Shown here: positions 41,320 through 54,400 of the stretch, one piece after another
Layout of the letters: each line of letters begins with the position of its first letter
Numbering within the stretch: the first letter of the stretch is position 1
Notes under the pieces: model-generated
Databases searched by the model: none
Seen by the model: only the letters and a program-made list of their open reading frames with translations
What the model was told of the DNA's origin: nothing
DNA from: Megachile rotundata
Lineage: Eukaryota; Arthropoda; Insecta; Hymenoptera; Megachilidae
DNA length: 64,000 nt
Assembly: GCF_050947335.1 (NCBI RefSeq)
Contig: NW_027473315.1
Span: 3,224,001-3,288,000 of the forward strand
Direction: 5' to 3'
Translations under genes and position numbers: made by a program

Positions 41320-44054
41320 ATGATTGTGATTGTGCGATTGTGATTGTACGATTGTGAATGTACGATTGTGATTGTATGATTGTGATTGTATGATTGTGAT
41401 TGTATGTATATGATTGTATGATTGTGATTGCATGATTGTGATTGTATGATTGTGATTGTATGATTGTGATTGTATGATTGTATTTGGGAGTTTGTATTTG
41501 GGATATTGTAATTGTATGATTGCGATTGTATGATTGTGATTGTATGATTGTGATGTATGATTGTAATTGTATGATTATGATTGTATGATTGTGATTGCAT
41601 GATTGTGATTGTATGATTGTGATTGCATGATTTTGAATGTATGATTGTGATTGCATGATTGTGATTGTATGATTGTGGTTGTGCGATTGTGATTGTACGA
41701 TTGTGATTGTACGATTGTGATTGTATGATTGTGATTGTATGATTATGATTGTATGATTGTGATTGCATGATTGTGATTGTATGATTGTGATTGCATGATT
41801 TTGAATGTATGATTGTGATTGCATGATTGTGATTGTATGATTGTGATTGTATGATTGTGATTGTATGATTGTGATAGTATGATTGTGATTGTATGATTGT
41901 GATTGTATGATTATAATTGTATGATTGTGATTGTATGATTGTATTTGGGAGATTGTATTTGGGAGATTGTATTTGGGAGATTGTAATTGTATGATTGCGA
42001 TTGTATGATTGTGATTGTATGATTGCGATTGTATGAATGCGATTGTATGATTGTGATTGTATGATTGTGATTGTATGATTGTGATTGTATGATTGTGATC
42101 GTATGATTGTATTTGGGAGATTGTATTTGGGAGATTGTAATTGTATGATTGCGATTGTATGATTGTGATTGTATGATTGCGATTGTATGATTGTGATTGT
42201 ATGATTGTGATGTATGATTGTAATTGTATGATTATGATTGTATGATTGTGATTGTATGATTGTGATTGTATGATTGTGATTGTATGATTGTGATTGTATG
42301 ATTGTGATTGTATGATTGTGATGTATGATTGTAATTGTATGATTATGATTGTATGATTGTGATTGTATGATTATGATTGTATGATTGTGATTGTATGATT
42401 GTGATTGTATGATTGTGATTGTATGATTGTGATTGTATGATTGTGATTGTATGATTGTGATTGTATGATTGAGATTGTATGATTGTGATTGTATGCTTGC
42501 GATTGTATGATTGTGATTGTATGATTGTGATTGTATGACTGTGATTGTATGATTGTGATTGTATGATTGTGATTGTATGATTGTATTTGTGAGATTGTAT
42601 TTGGGAGATTGTAATTGTATGATTGCGATTGTATGATTGTGATTGTATTTTTGTGATTGCATGATTGTGATTGTATGATTGTGATTGTATGATTGTGATT
42701 GTATGAGTGTGATTGTCTGATTGTGGTTGTGCGATTGTGATTGTACGATTGTGAATGTACGATTGTGATTGTATGATTGTGATTGTATGAATATGATTGC
42801 ATGATTGTGATTGCATGATTGTGATTGTATGATTGAGATTGTATGATTGTGATTGTATGCTTGCGATTGTATGATTGTGATTGTATGATTGTGATTGTAT
42901 GATTGTGATTGTATGATTGTGATTGTATGATTGTGATTGTCTGATTGTGGTTGTGCGATTGTGATTGTACGATTGTGATTGTACGATTGTGATTGTATGA
43001 TTGTGATTGTATGATTATGATTGTATGATTGTGATTGCATGATTGTGATTGTATGATTGTGATTGCATGATTTTGAATGTATGATTGTGATTGCATGATT
43101 GTGATTGTATGATTGTGATTGTATGATTGTGATTGTATGATTGTGATAGTATGATTGTGATTGTATGATTGTGATTGTATGATTGTGATTGTATGATTAT
43201 AATTGTATGATTGTGATTGTATGATTGTATTTGGGAGATTGTATTTGGGAGATTGTAATTGTATGATTGCGATTGTATGATTGTGATTGTATGATTGTGA
43301 TTGTATGATTGTGATTGTATGATTGTGATAGTATGATTGTGATTGTATGATTGTGATTGTATGATTGTGATTGTATGATTATAATTGTATGATTGTGATT
43401 GTATGATTGTATTTGGGAGATTGTATTTGGGAGATTGTATTTGGGAGATTGTAATTGTATGATTGCGATTGTATGATTGTGATTGTATGATTGCGATTGT
43501 ATGAATGCGATTGTATGATTGTGATTGTATGATTGTGATCGTATGATTGTGATTGTATGATTGTGATCGTATGATTGTATTTGGGAGATTGTATTTGGAA
43601 GATTGTAATTGTATGATTGCGATTGTATGATTGTGATTGTATGATTGCGATTGTATGATTGTGATTGTATGATTGTGATGTATGATTGTAATTGTATGAT
43701 TATGATTGTATGATTGTGATTCTTTGATTGTGATTGTATGATTGTGATTGTATGATTGTGATTGTATGATTGTGATTGTATGAGTGTGATTGTATGATTG
43801 TGATTGTATGATTGTGATTGTATGATTGTGATAGTATGATTGTGATTGTATGATTGTGATTGTATGATTGTGATTGTATGATTGTGATTGTATGATTGTG
43901 ATAGTATGATTGTGATTGTATGATTGTGATAGTATGATTGTGAAAGTATGATTGTGATTGTATGATTGTGATTGTATGATTGTGATTGTATGATTGTGAT
44001 TGTATGATTGTGATTGTATGATTGTGATTGTATGATTGTGATTGTATGATTGTG
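41320..44054 (+). repeat. Block D1, matching 57.77-60.6 kb
   Basis: The variant order matches the later copy with offset 16444 (GTGGTTGTGCG near 41671 against GCGGTTGTGCG near 58115), then 16584, then 16556 from about 42 kb. The later copy contains an extra segment of about 140 bp near 58.2-58.35 kb and lacks two units near 42000. The block carries GTATGTATATG, three-unit TATTTGGGAG clusters and a doubled GATCG near 43538-43570 that also recurs at 60094-60126. Confidence 0.84.
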
Positions 44055-46653
44055 ATTGTATGATTGTGATTGTCTGATTGTGGTTGTGCGATTGTGATTG
44101 TACGATTGTGATTGTACGATTGTGATAGTATGATTGTGATTGTATGATTGTGATTGTATGATTGTGATTGTGTGATTGTGATTGTATGATTGTGATTGTA
44201 TGATTGTGATTGTTTGATTGTATTTGGGAGATTGTATTTGGGCGATTGTATTTGGGAGATTGTAATTGTATGATTGCGATTGTATGATTGTGATTGTATG
44301 ATTGCGATTGTATGATTGTGATTGTATGATTGTGAAAGTATGGTTGTGATTGTATGATTATGATTGTATGATTGTGATTGTATGTTTGCGATTGTATGAT
44401 TGTGATTGTATGACTGTGATTGTATGATTGTGATTGTATGATTGTGATTGTATGATTGTATTTGGGAGATTGTATTTGGGAGATTGTAATTGTATGATTG
44501 CGATTGTATGATTGTCATTGTATGATTGTGATGTATGATTGTAATTGTATGATTGTGATTGTATGATTGTGATTGTATGATTATGATTGTATGATTGTGA
44601 TTGTATGATTGCGATTGTATGATTGTGATTGTATGATTATGATTGTATTTTTGTGATTGCATGATTGTGATTGTATGATTGCGATTGTTTGATTGTGATT
44701 GTATGATTGTGATTGTACGAGTGTGATTGTCTGATTGTGGTTGTGCGATTGTGATTGTACGATTGTGAATGTACGATTGTGATTGTATGATTGTGATTGT
44801 ATGAATATGATTGTATGATTGTGATTGCATGATTGTGATTGTATGATTGTGATTGTATGATTGTGATGGTATGATTGTATTTGGGAGTTTGTATTTGGGA
44901 TATTGTAATTGTATGATTGCGATTGTATGATTGCGATTGTATGATTGTGATGTATGATTGTAATTGTATGATTATGATTGTATGATTGTGATTGCATGAT
45001 TGTGATTGTATGATTGTGATTGCATGATTTTGAATGTATGATTGTGATTGCATGATTGTGATTGTATGATTGTGATTGTATGATTGTGATTGTATGATTG
45101 TGGTTGTATGACTGTGATTGTATGATTGTGATTGTCTGATTGTGGTTGTGCGATTGTGATTGTACGATTGTGATTGTACGATTGTGATTGTATGATTGTG
45201 ATTGTATGATTATGATTGTATGATTGTGATTGCATGATTGTGATTGTATGATTATGATTGTATGATTGTGATTGCATTATTGTGATTGTATGATTGTGAT
45301 TGTATGATTTTGAATGTATGATTGTGGTTGCATGATTGTGATTGTATGAATATGATTGTATGAATGTGATTGTATGCTTGCGACTGTATGATTGTGATTG
45401 TATGATTGTGATTGTATGATTGCGATTGTATGATTGTGATTGTATGATTATGATTGTATTTTTTGATTGCATGATTGTGATTGTATGATTGTGATTGTAT
45501 GATTGTGATTGTATGATTGTGATTGTATGATTGTGATTGTATGATTGCGATTGTATGATTGTGATTGTATGATTATGATTGTATTTTTTGATTGCATGAT
45601 TGTGATTGTATGATTGTGATTGTATGATTGTGATTGTATGGTTGTGATTGTATGATTGTGATTGTCTGATTGTGGTTGTGCGATTATGATTGTACGATTG
45701 TGATTGTACGATTGTGATTGTATGATTGTGATTGTATGATTATGATTGTATGATTGTGATTGCATGATTGTGATTGTATGATTGTGATTGCATGATTTTG
45801 AATGTATGATTGTGATTGCATGATTGTGATTGTTTGATTGTGATTGTATGATTGTGATTGTATGATTGTGATAGTATGATTGTGATTGTATGATTGGGAT
45901 TGTATGATTGTGATTGTATGATTATGATTGTATGATTGTGATTGTATGATTGGATTTGGGAGATTGTATTTGGGAGATTGTAATTGTATGATTGCGATTG
46001 TATGATTGTGATTGTATGATTGTGATTGTATGATTGTGATTGTATGATTGTGATTGTATGATTGTGATTGTATGATTGTGATTGTATGATTGTGATTGTA
46101 TAATTGTGATTGTATGATTGTGATTGTATGATTGTGATTGTATGATTGTGATTGTATGATTGTGATTGTATGATTGTGATTGCATGATTGTGACTGTATG
46201 ATTGTGATTGCATGATTTTGATTGTAAGATTGTGATTGTACGATTGTGATTGCATGATTGTGATTGTATGATTGTGATTGTATGATTGTGATTGTATGAT
46301 TGTGATTGTATGATTATGATTGTATGATTGTGATTGCATGATTGTGATTGTATGATTGTGATTGTATGATTGTGATTGTATGATTGTATTTGGGAGATTG
46401 TATTTGGGAGATTGTATTCGGGAGATTGTAATTGTATGATTGCGATTGTATGATTGTGATTGTATGATTGCGATTGTATGATTGCGATTGTATGATTGTG
46501 ATGTATGATCGTAATTGTATGATTATGATTGTATGATTGTGATTGTATGATTGAGATTGTATGATTGAGATTGTATGAATGTGATTGTATGCTTGCGATT
46601 GTATGATTGTGATTGTATGATTGTGATTGTATGATTGTGATTGTCTGATTGTG
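44055..46653 (+). repeat. Block C1, first copy of a 2,599-bp tandem duplication
   Basis: Every landmark recurs at exactly +2,599 bp: GTGAAAGTATGG, TATGTTTGCG, GATTGTCATTG, GTACGAGTG, GATGGTATG, GCATTATTG, two TATTTTTTGATTG 13-mers, GATTTGGGAG and TATTCGGGAG (C at 46419 and 49018). By eye I found a single base difference over about 2.58 kb: T at 44689, where the copy has A at 47288. There is no net indel. The left edge is near 44055, where the copy is preceded by an extra TCTG-GGTTG unit pair. This is the youngest large duplication in the window. Confidence 0.93.
45457..45469 (+). repeat. 13-bp variant TATTTTTTGATTG (exemplar)
   Basis: A T-tract derivative of the TATTTTTGTGATTG unit, shortened by one base. 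It is followed by CATG units. It occurs twice in each copy of the 2,599-bp block (45457 and 45582; again near 48056 and 48181) and twice in the matching part at 62.0-62.2 kb. It is not seen elsewhere, so it is private to this lineage of blocks. Confidence 0.88.
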
Positions 46654-49239
46654 GTTGTGCGATTGTGATTGTCTGATTGTGGTTGTGCGATTGTGATTGT
46701 ACGATTGTGATTGTACGATTGTGATAGTATGATTGTGATTGTATGATTGTGATTGTATGATTGTGATTGTGTGATTGTGATTGTATGATTGTGATTGTAT
46801 GATTGTGATTGTTTGATTGTATTTGGGAGATTGTATTTGGGCGATTGTATTTGGGAGATTGTAATTGTATGATTGCGATTGTATGATTGTGATTGTATGA
46901 TTGCGATTGTATGATTGTGATTGTATGATTGTGAAAGTATGGTTGTGATTGTATGATTATGATTGTATGATTGTGATTGTATGTTTGCGATTGTATGATT
47001 GTGATTGTATGACTGTGATTGTATGATTGTGATTGTATGATTGTGATTGTATGATTGTATTTGGGAGATTGTATTTGGGAGATTGTAATTGTATGATTGC
47101 GATTGTATGATTGTCATTGTATGATTGTGATGTATGATTGTAATTGTATGATTGTGATTGTATGATTGTGATTGTATGATTATGATTGTATGATTGTGAT
47201 TGTATGATTGCGATTGTATGATTGTGATTGTATGATTATGATTGTATTTTTGTGATTGCATGATTGTGATTGTATGATTGCGATTGTATGATTGTGATTG
47301 TATGATTGTGATTGTACGAGTGTGATTGTCTGATTGTGGTTGTGCGATTGTGATTGTACGATTGTGAATGTACGATTGTGATTGTATGATTGTGATTGTA
47401 TGAATATGATTGTATGATTGTGATTGCATGATTGTGATTGTATGATTGTGATTGTATGATTGTGATGGTATGATTGTATTTGGGAGTTTGTATTTGGGAT
47501 ATTGTAATTGTATGATTGCGATTGTATGATTGCGATTGTATGATTGTGATGTATGATTGTAATTGTATGATTATGATTGTATGATTGTGATTGCATGATT
47601 GTGATTGTATGATTGTGATTGCATGATTTTGAATGTATGATTGTGATTGCATGATTGTGATTGTATGATTGTGATTGTATGATTGTGATTGTATGATTGT
47701 GGTTGTATGACTGTGATTGTATGATTGTGATTGTCTGATTGTGGTTGTGCGATTGTGATTGTACGATTGTGATTGTACGATTGTGATTGTATGATTGTGA
47801 TTGTATGATTATGATTGTATGATTGTGATTGCATGATTGTGATTGTATGATTATGATTGTATGATTGTGATTGCATTATTGTGATTGTATGATTGTGATT
47901 GTATGATTTTGAATGTATGATTGTGGTTGCATGATTGTGATTGTATGAATATGATTGTATGAATGTGATTGTATGCTTGCGACTGTATGATTGTGATTGT
48001 ATGATTGTGATTGTATGATTGCGATTGTATGATTGTGATTGTATGATTATGATTGTATTTTTTGATTGCATGATTGTGATTGTATGATTGTGATTGTATG
48101 ATTGTGATTGTATGATTGTGATTGTATGATTGTGATTGTATGATTGCGATTGTATGATTGTGATTGTATGATTATGATTGTATTTTTTGATTGCATGATT
48201 GTGATTGTATGATTGTGATTGTATGATTGTGATTGTATGGTTGTGATTGTATGATTGTGATTGTCTGATTGTGGTTGTGCGATTATGATTGTACGATTGT
48301 GATTGTACGATTGTGATTGTATGATTGTGATTGTATGATTATGATTGTATGATTGTGATTGCATGATTGTGATTGTATGATTGTGATTGCATGATTTTGA
48401 ATGTATGATTGTGATTGCATGATTGTGATTGTTTGATTGTGATTGTATGATTGTGATTGTATGATTGTGATAGTATGATTGTGATTGTATGATTGGGATT
48501 GTATGATTGTGATTGTATGATTATGATTGTATGATTGTGATTGTATGATTGGATTTGGGAGATTGTATTTGGGAGATTGTAATTGTATGATTGCGATTGT
48601 ATGATTGTGATTGTATGATTGTGATTGTATGATTGTGATTGTATGATTGTGATTGTATGATTGTGATTGTATGATTGTGATTGTATGATTGTGATTGTAT
48701 AATTGTGATTGTATGATTGTGATTGTATGATTGTGATTGTATGATTGTGATTGTATGATTGTGATTGTATGATTGTGATTGCATGATTGTGACTGTATGA
48801 TTGTGATTGCATGATTTTGATTGTAAGATTGTGATTGTACGATTGTGATTGCATGATTGTGATTGTATGATTGTGATTGTATGATTGTGATTGTATGATT
48901 GTGATTGTATGATTATGATTGTATGATTGTGATTGCATGATTGTGATTGTATGATTGTGATTGTATGATTGTGATTGTATGATTGTATTTGGGAGATTGT
49001 ATTTGGGAGATTGTATTCGGGAGATTGTAATTGTATGATTGCGATTGTATGATTGTGATTGTATGATTGCGATTGTATGATTGCGATTGTATGATTGTGA
49101 TGTATGATCGTAATTGTATGATTATGATTGTATGATTGTGATTGTATGATTGAGATTGTATGATTGAGATTGTATGAATGTGATTGTATGCTTGCGATTG
49201 TATGATTGTGATTGTATGATTGTGATTGTATGATTGTGA
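46654..49239 (+). repeat. Block C2, second copy of the 2,599-bp tandem duplication
   Basis: Direct tandem copy of 44055-46653 with one visible base difference. It continues on the right into CATGATTTTGAATG, whereas C1 continues into the TCTG-GGTTG pair that opens this copy. The block at 58-64 kb has a single version of this segment, with the left flank of C1 and the right flank of C2. That is the structure expected before the tandem duplication. Confidence 0.92.
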
Positions 49240-51388
49240 TTGCATGATTTTGAATGTATGATTGTGATTGTATGATTGTGATTGTATGATTGTGATTGTA
49301 TGATTGTATTTGGGAGATTGTATTTGGGAGATTGTAATTGTATGATTGCGATTGTATGATTGTGATTGTATGATTGTGATGTATGATTGTAATTGTATGA
49401 TTATGATTGTATGATTGTGATTGTATGATTATGATTGTATGATTGTGATTGTATGATTGCGATTGTATGATTGTGATTGTATGATTGTGATTGTATGATT
49501 GCGATTGTATGATTGTGATTGTATGATTATGATTGTATTTTTGTGATTGCATGATTGTGATTGTATGATTGTGATTGTATGATTGTGATTGTATGCTTGC
49601 GATTGTATGATTGTGATTGTATGATTGTGATTGTATGATTGTGATTGTATGATTGTGATTGTATGGTTGTGATTGCATGATTTTGAATGTATGATTGTGA
49701 TTGTATGATTGTGATTGTATGATTGTGATTGTATGATTGTGATAGTATGATTGTGATTGTATGATTGTGATTGTATGATTGTGATTGTATGATTGTGATT
49801 GTATGATTGTGATTGTATGATTGTGATTGTATGATTGTATTTGGGAGATTGTATTTGGGAGATTGTAATTGTATGATTGCGATTGTATGAGTTCGATTGT
49901 ATGATTGTGATTGTATGATTGTGATTGTATGATTGTATTTGGGAGATTGTATTTGGGAGATTGCAATTGTATGATTGCGACTGTATGATTGTGATTGTAT
50001 GATTGCGATTGTATGATTGTGATTGTATGATTGTGATGTATGATTGTAATTGTATGATTATGATTGTATGATTGTGATTGTATGATTGAGATTGTATGAT
50101 TGAGATTGTATGATTGTGATTGTATGCTTGCGATTGTATGATTGTGATTGTATGATTGTGATTGTATGATTGTGATTGTATGATTGCGATTGTATGATTG
50201 CGATTGTATGATTGTGATGTATGATTGCAATTGTATGATTATGATTGTATGATTGTGATTGTATGATTGAGATTGTATGATTGAGATTGTATGAATGTGA
50301 TTGTATGCTTGCGATTGTATTATTGTGATTGTATGATTGTGATTGTATGATTGTGATTGTATGATTGTGATTGTATGATTGTGATAGTATGATTGTGATT
50401 GTATGATTGTGATTGTATGACTGTGATTGTATGATTGTGATTGTGCGATTGTGATTGTACGATTGTGAATGTACGATTGTGATTGTATGATTGTGATTGT
50501 ATGAATATGATTGTATGATTGTGATTGCATGATTGTGATTGTATGATTGTGATGTATGATTGTAATTGTATGATTATGATTGTATGATTGTGATTGCATG
50601 ATTGTGATTGTATGATTGTGATTGCATGATTTTGAATGTATGATTGTGATTGCATGATTGTGATTGTATGATTGTGATTGTATGATTGTGATTGTATGAT
50701 TGTGATTGTATGATTGTGATTGTATGATTGTGATTGTCTGATTGTGGTTGTGCGATTGTGATTGTACGATTGTGATTGTACGATTGTGATTGTATGATTG
50801 TGATTGTATGATTATGATTGTATGATTGTGATTGCATGATTGTGATTGTATGATTGTGAGTGCATGATTTTGAATGTATGATTGTGATTGCATGATTGTG
50901 ATTGTATGATTGTGATTGTATGATTGTGATTGTATGATTGTGATAGTATGATTGTGATTGTATGATTGTGATTGTATGATTGTGATTGTATGATTATAAT
51001 TGTATGATTGTGATTGTATGATTGTATTTGGGAGATTGTATTTGGGAGATTGTATTTGGGAGATTGTAATTGTATGATTGCGATTGTATGATTGTGATTG
51101 TATGATTGCGATTGTATGAATGCGATTGTATGATTGTGATTGTATGATTGTGATTGTATGATTGTGATTGTATGATTGTGATTGTATGATTGTGATTGTA
51201 TGATTGTGATCGTATGATTGTATTTGGGAGATTGTATTTGGGAGATTGTAATTGTATGATTGCGATTGTATGATTGTGATTGCATGATTGTGATTGTTTG
51301 ATTGTGATTGCATGATTTTGAATGTATGATTGTGATTGCATGATTGTGATTGTATGATTGTGATTGTATGATTGTGATTGTATGATTG

Positions 51389-51472
51389 TATTTGGGAGAT
51401 TGTATTTGGGAGATTGTATTTGGGAGATTGTATTTGGGAGATTGTATTTGGGAGATTGTATTTGGGAGATTG
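51389..51472 (+). repeat. Cluster of six TATTTGGGAGATTG units
   Basis: Homologue of the seven-unit cluster at 35000-35097, shorter by exactly one unit. Confidence 0.94.
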
Positions 51473-54400
51473 TAATTGTATGATTGCGATTGTATGATTG
51501 TGATTGTATGATTGCGATTGTATGATTGCGATTGTATGATTGTGATGTATGATTGTAATTGTATGATTATGATTGTATGATTGTGATTGTATGATTGAGA
51601 TTGTATGATTGAGATTGTATGAATGTGATTGTATGCTTGCGATTGTATGATTGTGATTGTATGATTGTGATTGTATGATTGTGATTGCATGATTTTGAAT
51701 GTATGATTGTGATTGTATGATTGTGATTGTATGATTGTGATTGTATGATTGTGATTGTATGATTGTGATTGTATGATTGTGATTGTATGATTGTGATTGT
51801 ATGATTGTATTTGGGAGATTGTATATGGGAGATTGTAATTGTATGATTGCGATTGTATGATTGTGATTGTATGATTGTGATGTATGATTGTAATTGTATG
51901 ATTATGATTGTATGATTGTGATTGTATGATTATGATTGTATGATTGCGATTGTATGATTGCGATTGTATGATTGTGATTGTATGATTATGATTGTATTTT
52001 TGTGATTGCATGATTGTGATTGTATGATTGTGATTGTATGATTGTGATTGTATGATTGTGATTGTATGATTGTGATTGTATGAGTGTGATTGTGCGATTG
52101 TGATTGTACGATTGTGAATGTACGATTGTGATTGTGTGATTGTGATTGTATGAATATGATTGTATGATTGTGATTGCATGATTGTGATTGTATGATTGAG
52201 ATTGTATGATTGTGATTGTATGCTTGCGATTGTATGATTGTGATTGTATGATTGTGATTGTATGACTGTGATTGTATGATTGTGATTGTATGATTGTGAT
52301 TGTATGATTGTATTTGGGAGATTGTAATTGTATGATTGCGATTGTATGATTGTGATTGTATGATTGTGATGTATGATTGTAATTGTATGATTATGATTGT
52401 ATGATTGTGATTGTATGATTATGATTGTATGATTGTGATTGTATGATTGCGATTGTATGATTGTGGTTGTATGATTATGATTGTATTTTTGTGATTGCAT
52501 GATTGTGATTGTATGATTGTGATTGTATGATTGTGATTGTATGATTGTGATTGTATGATTGTGATTGTATGAGTGTGATTGTCTGATTGTGGTTGTGCGA
52601 TTGTGATTGTACGATTGTGAATGTACGATTGTGATTGTACGATTGTGATTGTATGAATATGATTGTATGATTGTGATTGCATGATTGTGATTGTATGATT
52701 GAGATCGTATGATTGTGATTGTATGCTTGCGATTGTATGATTGTGATTGTATGATTGTGATTCTTTGATTGTGATTGTATGATTGTGATTGTATGATTGA
52801 GATTGTATGATTGTGATTGTATGAGTGTGATTGTATGATTGTGATTGTATGATTGTGATTGTATGATTGTGATTGTATGATTGTGATTGTATGATTGCGA
52901 TTGTATGATTGCGATTGTATGATTGTGATGTATGATTGCAATTGTATGATTATGATTGTATGATTGTGATTGTATGATTGAGATTGTATGATTGAGATTG
53001 TATGAATGTGATTGTATGCTTGCGATTGTATGATTGTGATTGTATGATTGTGATTGTATGATTGTGATTGTATGATTGTGATTGTATGATTGTGATTGTA
53101 TGATTGTGATTGTATGATTGTGATTGTATGATTGTATTTGGGAGATTGTATTTGGGAGATTGCAATTGTATGATTGCGACTGTATGATTGTGATTGTATG
53201 ATTGCGATTGTATGATTGTGATTGTATGATTGTGATGTATGATTGTAATTGTATGATTATGATTGTATGATTGTGATTGTATGATTGAGATTGTATGATT
53301 GAGATTGTATGATTGTGATTGTATGCTTGCGATTGTATTATTGTGATTGTATGATTGTGATTGTATGATTGTGATTGTATGATTGCGATTGTATGATTGC
53401 GATTGTATGATTGTGAATGTACGATTGTGATTGTATGATTGTGATTGTATGAATATGATTGTATGATTGTGATTGCATGATTGTGATTGTATGATTGTGA
53501 TGTATGATTGTAATTGTATGATTATGATTGTATGATTGTGATTGCATGATTGTGATTGTATGATTGTGATTGCATGATTTTGAATGTATGATTGTGATTG
53601 CATGATTGTGATTGTATGATTGTGATTGTATGATTGTGATTGTATGATTGTGATTGTATGATTGTGATTGTATGATTGTGATTGTATGATTGTGATTGTC
53701 TGATTGTGGTTGTGCGATTGTGATTGTACGATTGTGATTGTACGATTGTGATTGTATGATTGTGATTGTATGATTATGATTGTATGATTGTGATTGCATG
53801 ATTGTGATTGTATGATTGTGAGTGCATGATTTTGAATGTATGATTGTGATTGCATGATTGTGATTGTATGATTGTGATTGTATGATTGTGATTGTATGAT
53901 TGTGATAGTATGATTGTGATTGTATGATTGTGATTGTATGATTGTGATTGTATGATTATAATTGTATGATTGTGATTGTATGATTGTATTTGGGAGATTG
54001 TATTTGGGAGATTGTATTTGGGAGATTGTAATTGTATGATTGCGATTGTATGATTGTGATTGTATGATTGCGATTGTATGAATGCGATTGTATGATTGTG
54101 ATTGTATGATTGTGATTGTATGATTGTGATTGTATGATTGTGATTGTATGATTGTGATCGTATGATTGTATTTGGGAGATTGTATTTGGGAGATTGTAAT
54201 TGTATGATTGCGATTGTATGATTGTGATTGCATGATTGTGATGTATGATTGTAATTGTATGATTATGATTGTATGATTGTGATTGTATGATTATGATTGT
54301 ATGATTGTGATTGTATGATTGCGATTGTATGATTGTGATTGTATGATTATGATTGTATTTTTGTGATTGCATGATTGTGATTGTATGATTGTGATTGTAT

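Larger units (their letters stand above)
32246..45951 (+). repeat. Super-repeat unit U1, about 13.7 kb
   Basis: The unit is defined by the rare GATTTGGGAGATTG unit, entered by TATGATTG. The marker's GG lies at 32246, 45952, 48551 and 62536. The first part (32.2-36.0 kb) matches 48.55-52.4 kb with offsets 16305, 16291, 16277, 16389 and 16375. The last part (41.3-45.9 kb) matches 57.8-62.5 kb with offsets 16444, 16584 and 16556. The middle is rearranged: 36.0-37.1 kb matches 54.7-55.8 kb (offset 18654), 38.0-38.5 kb matches 56.4-56.9 kb (offset about 18428), and 39.4-40.6 kb matches 53.4-54.6 kb. It contains a string of GCAATTG/GCGACTG and GAGTTCG units at 37.5-39.5 kb. Confidence 0.78.

Noticed and set aside
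40317..43040. Complementary-strand open frame of 907 codons, with others of 930 (48521..51313), 709 (50812..52941) and 704 (54725..56839) codons
   Set aside because: Same reason. Frames overlap one another heavily, and 13-bp units shift the repeat phase without changing the peptide character, which is not expected of selected coding sequence.
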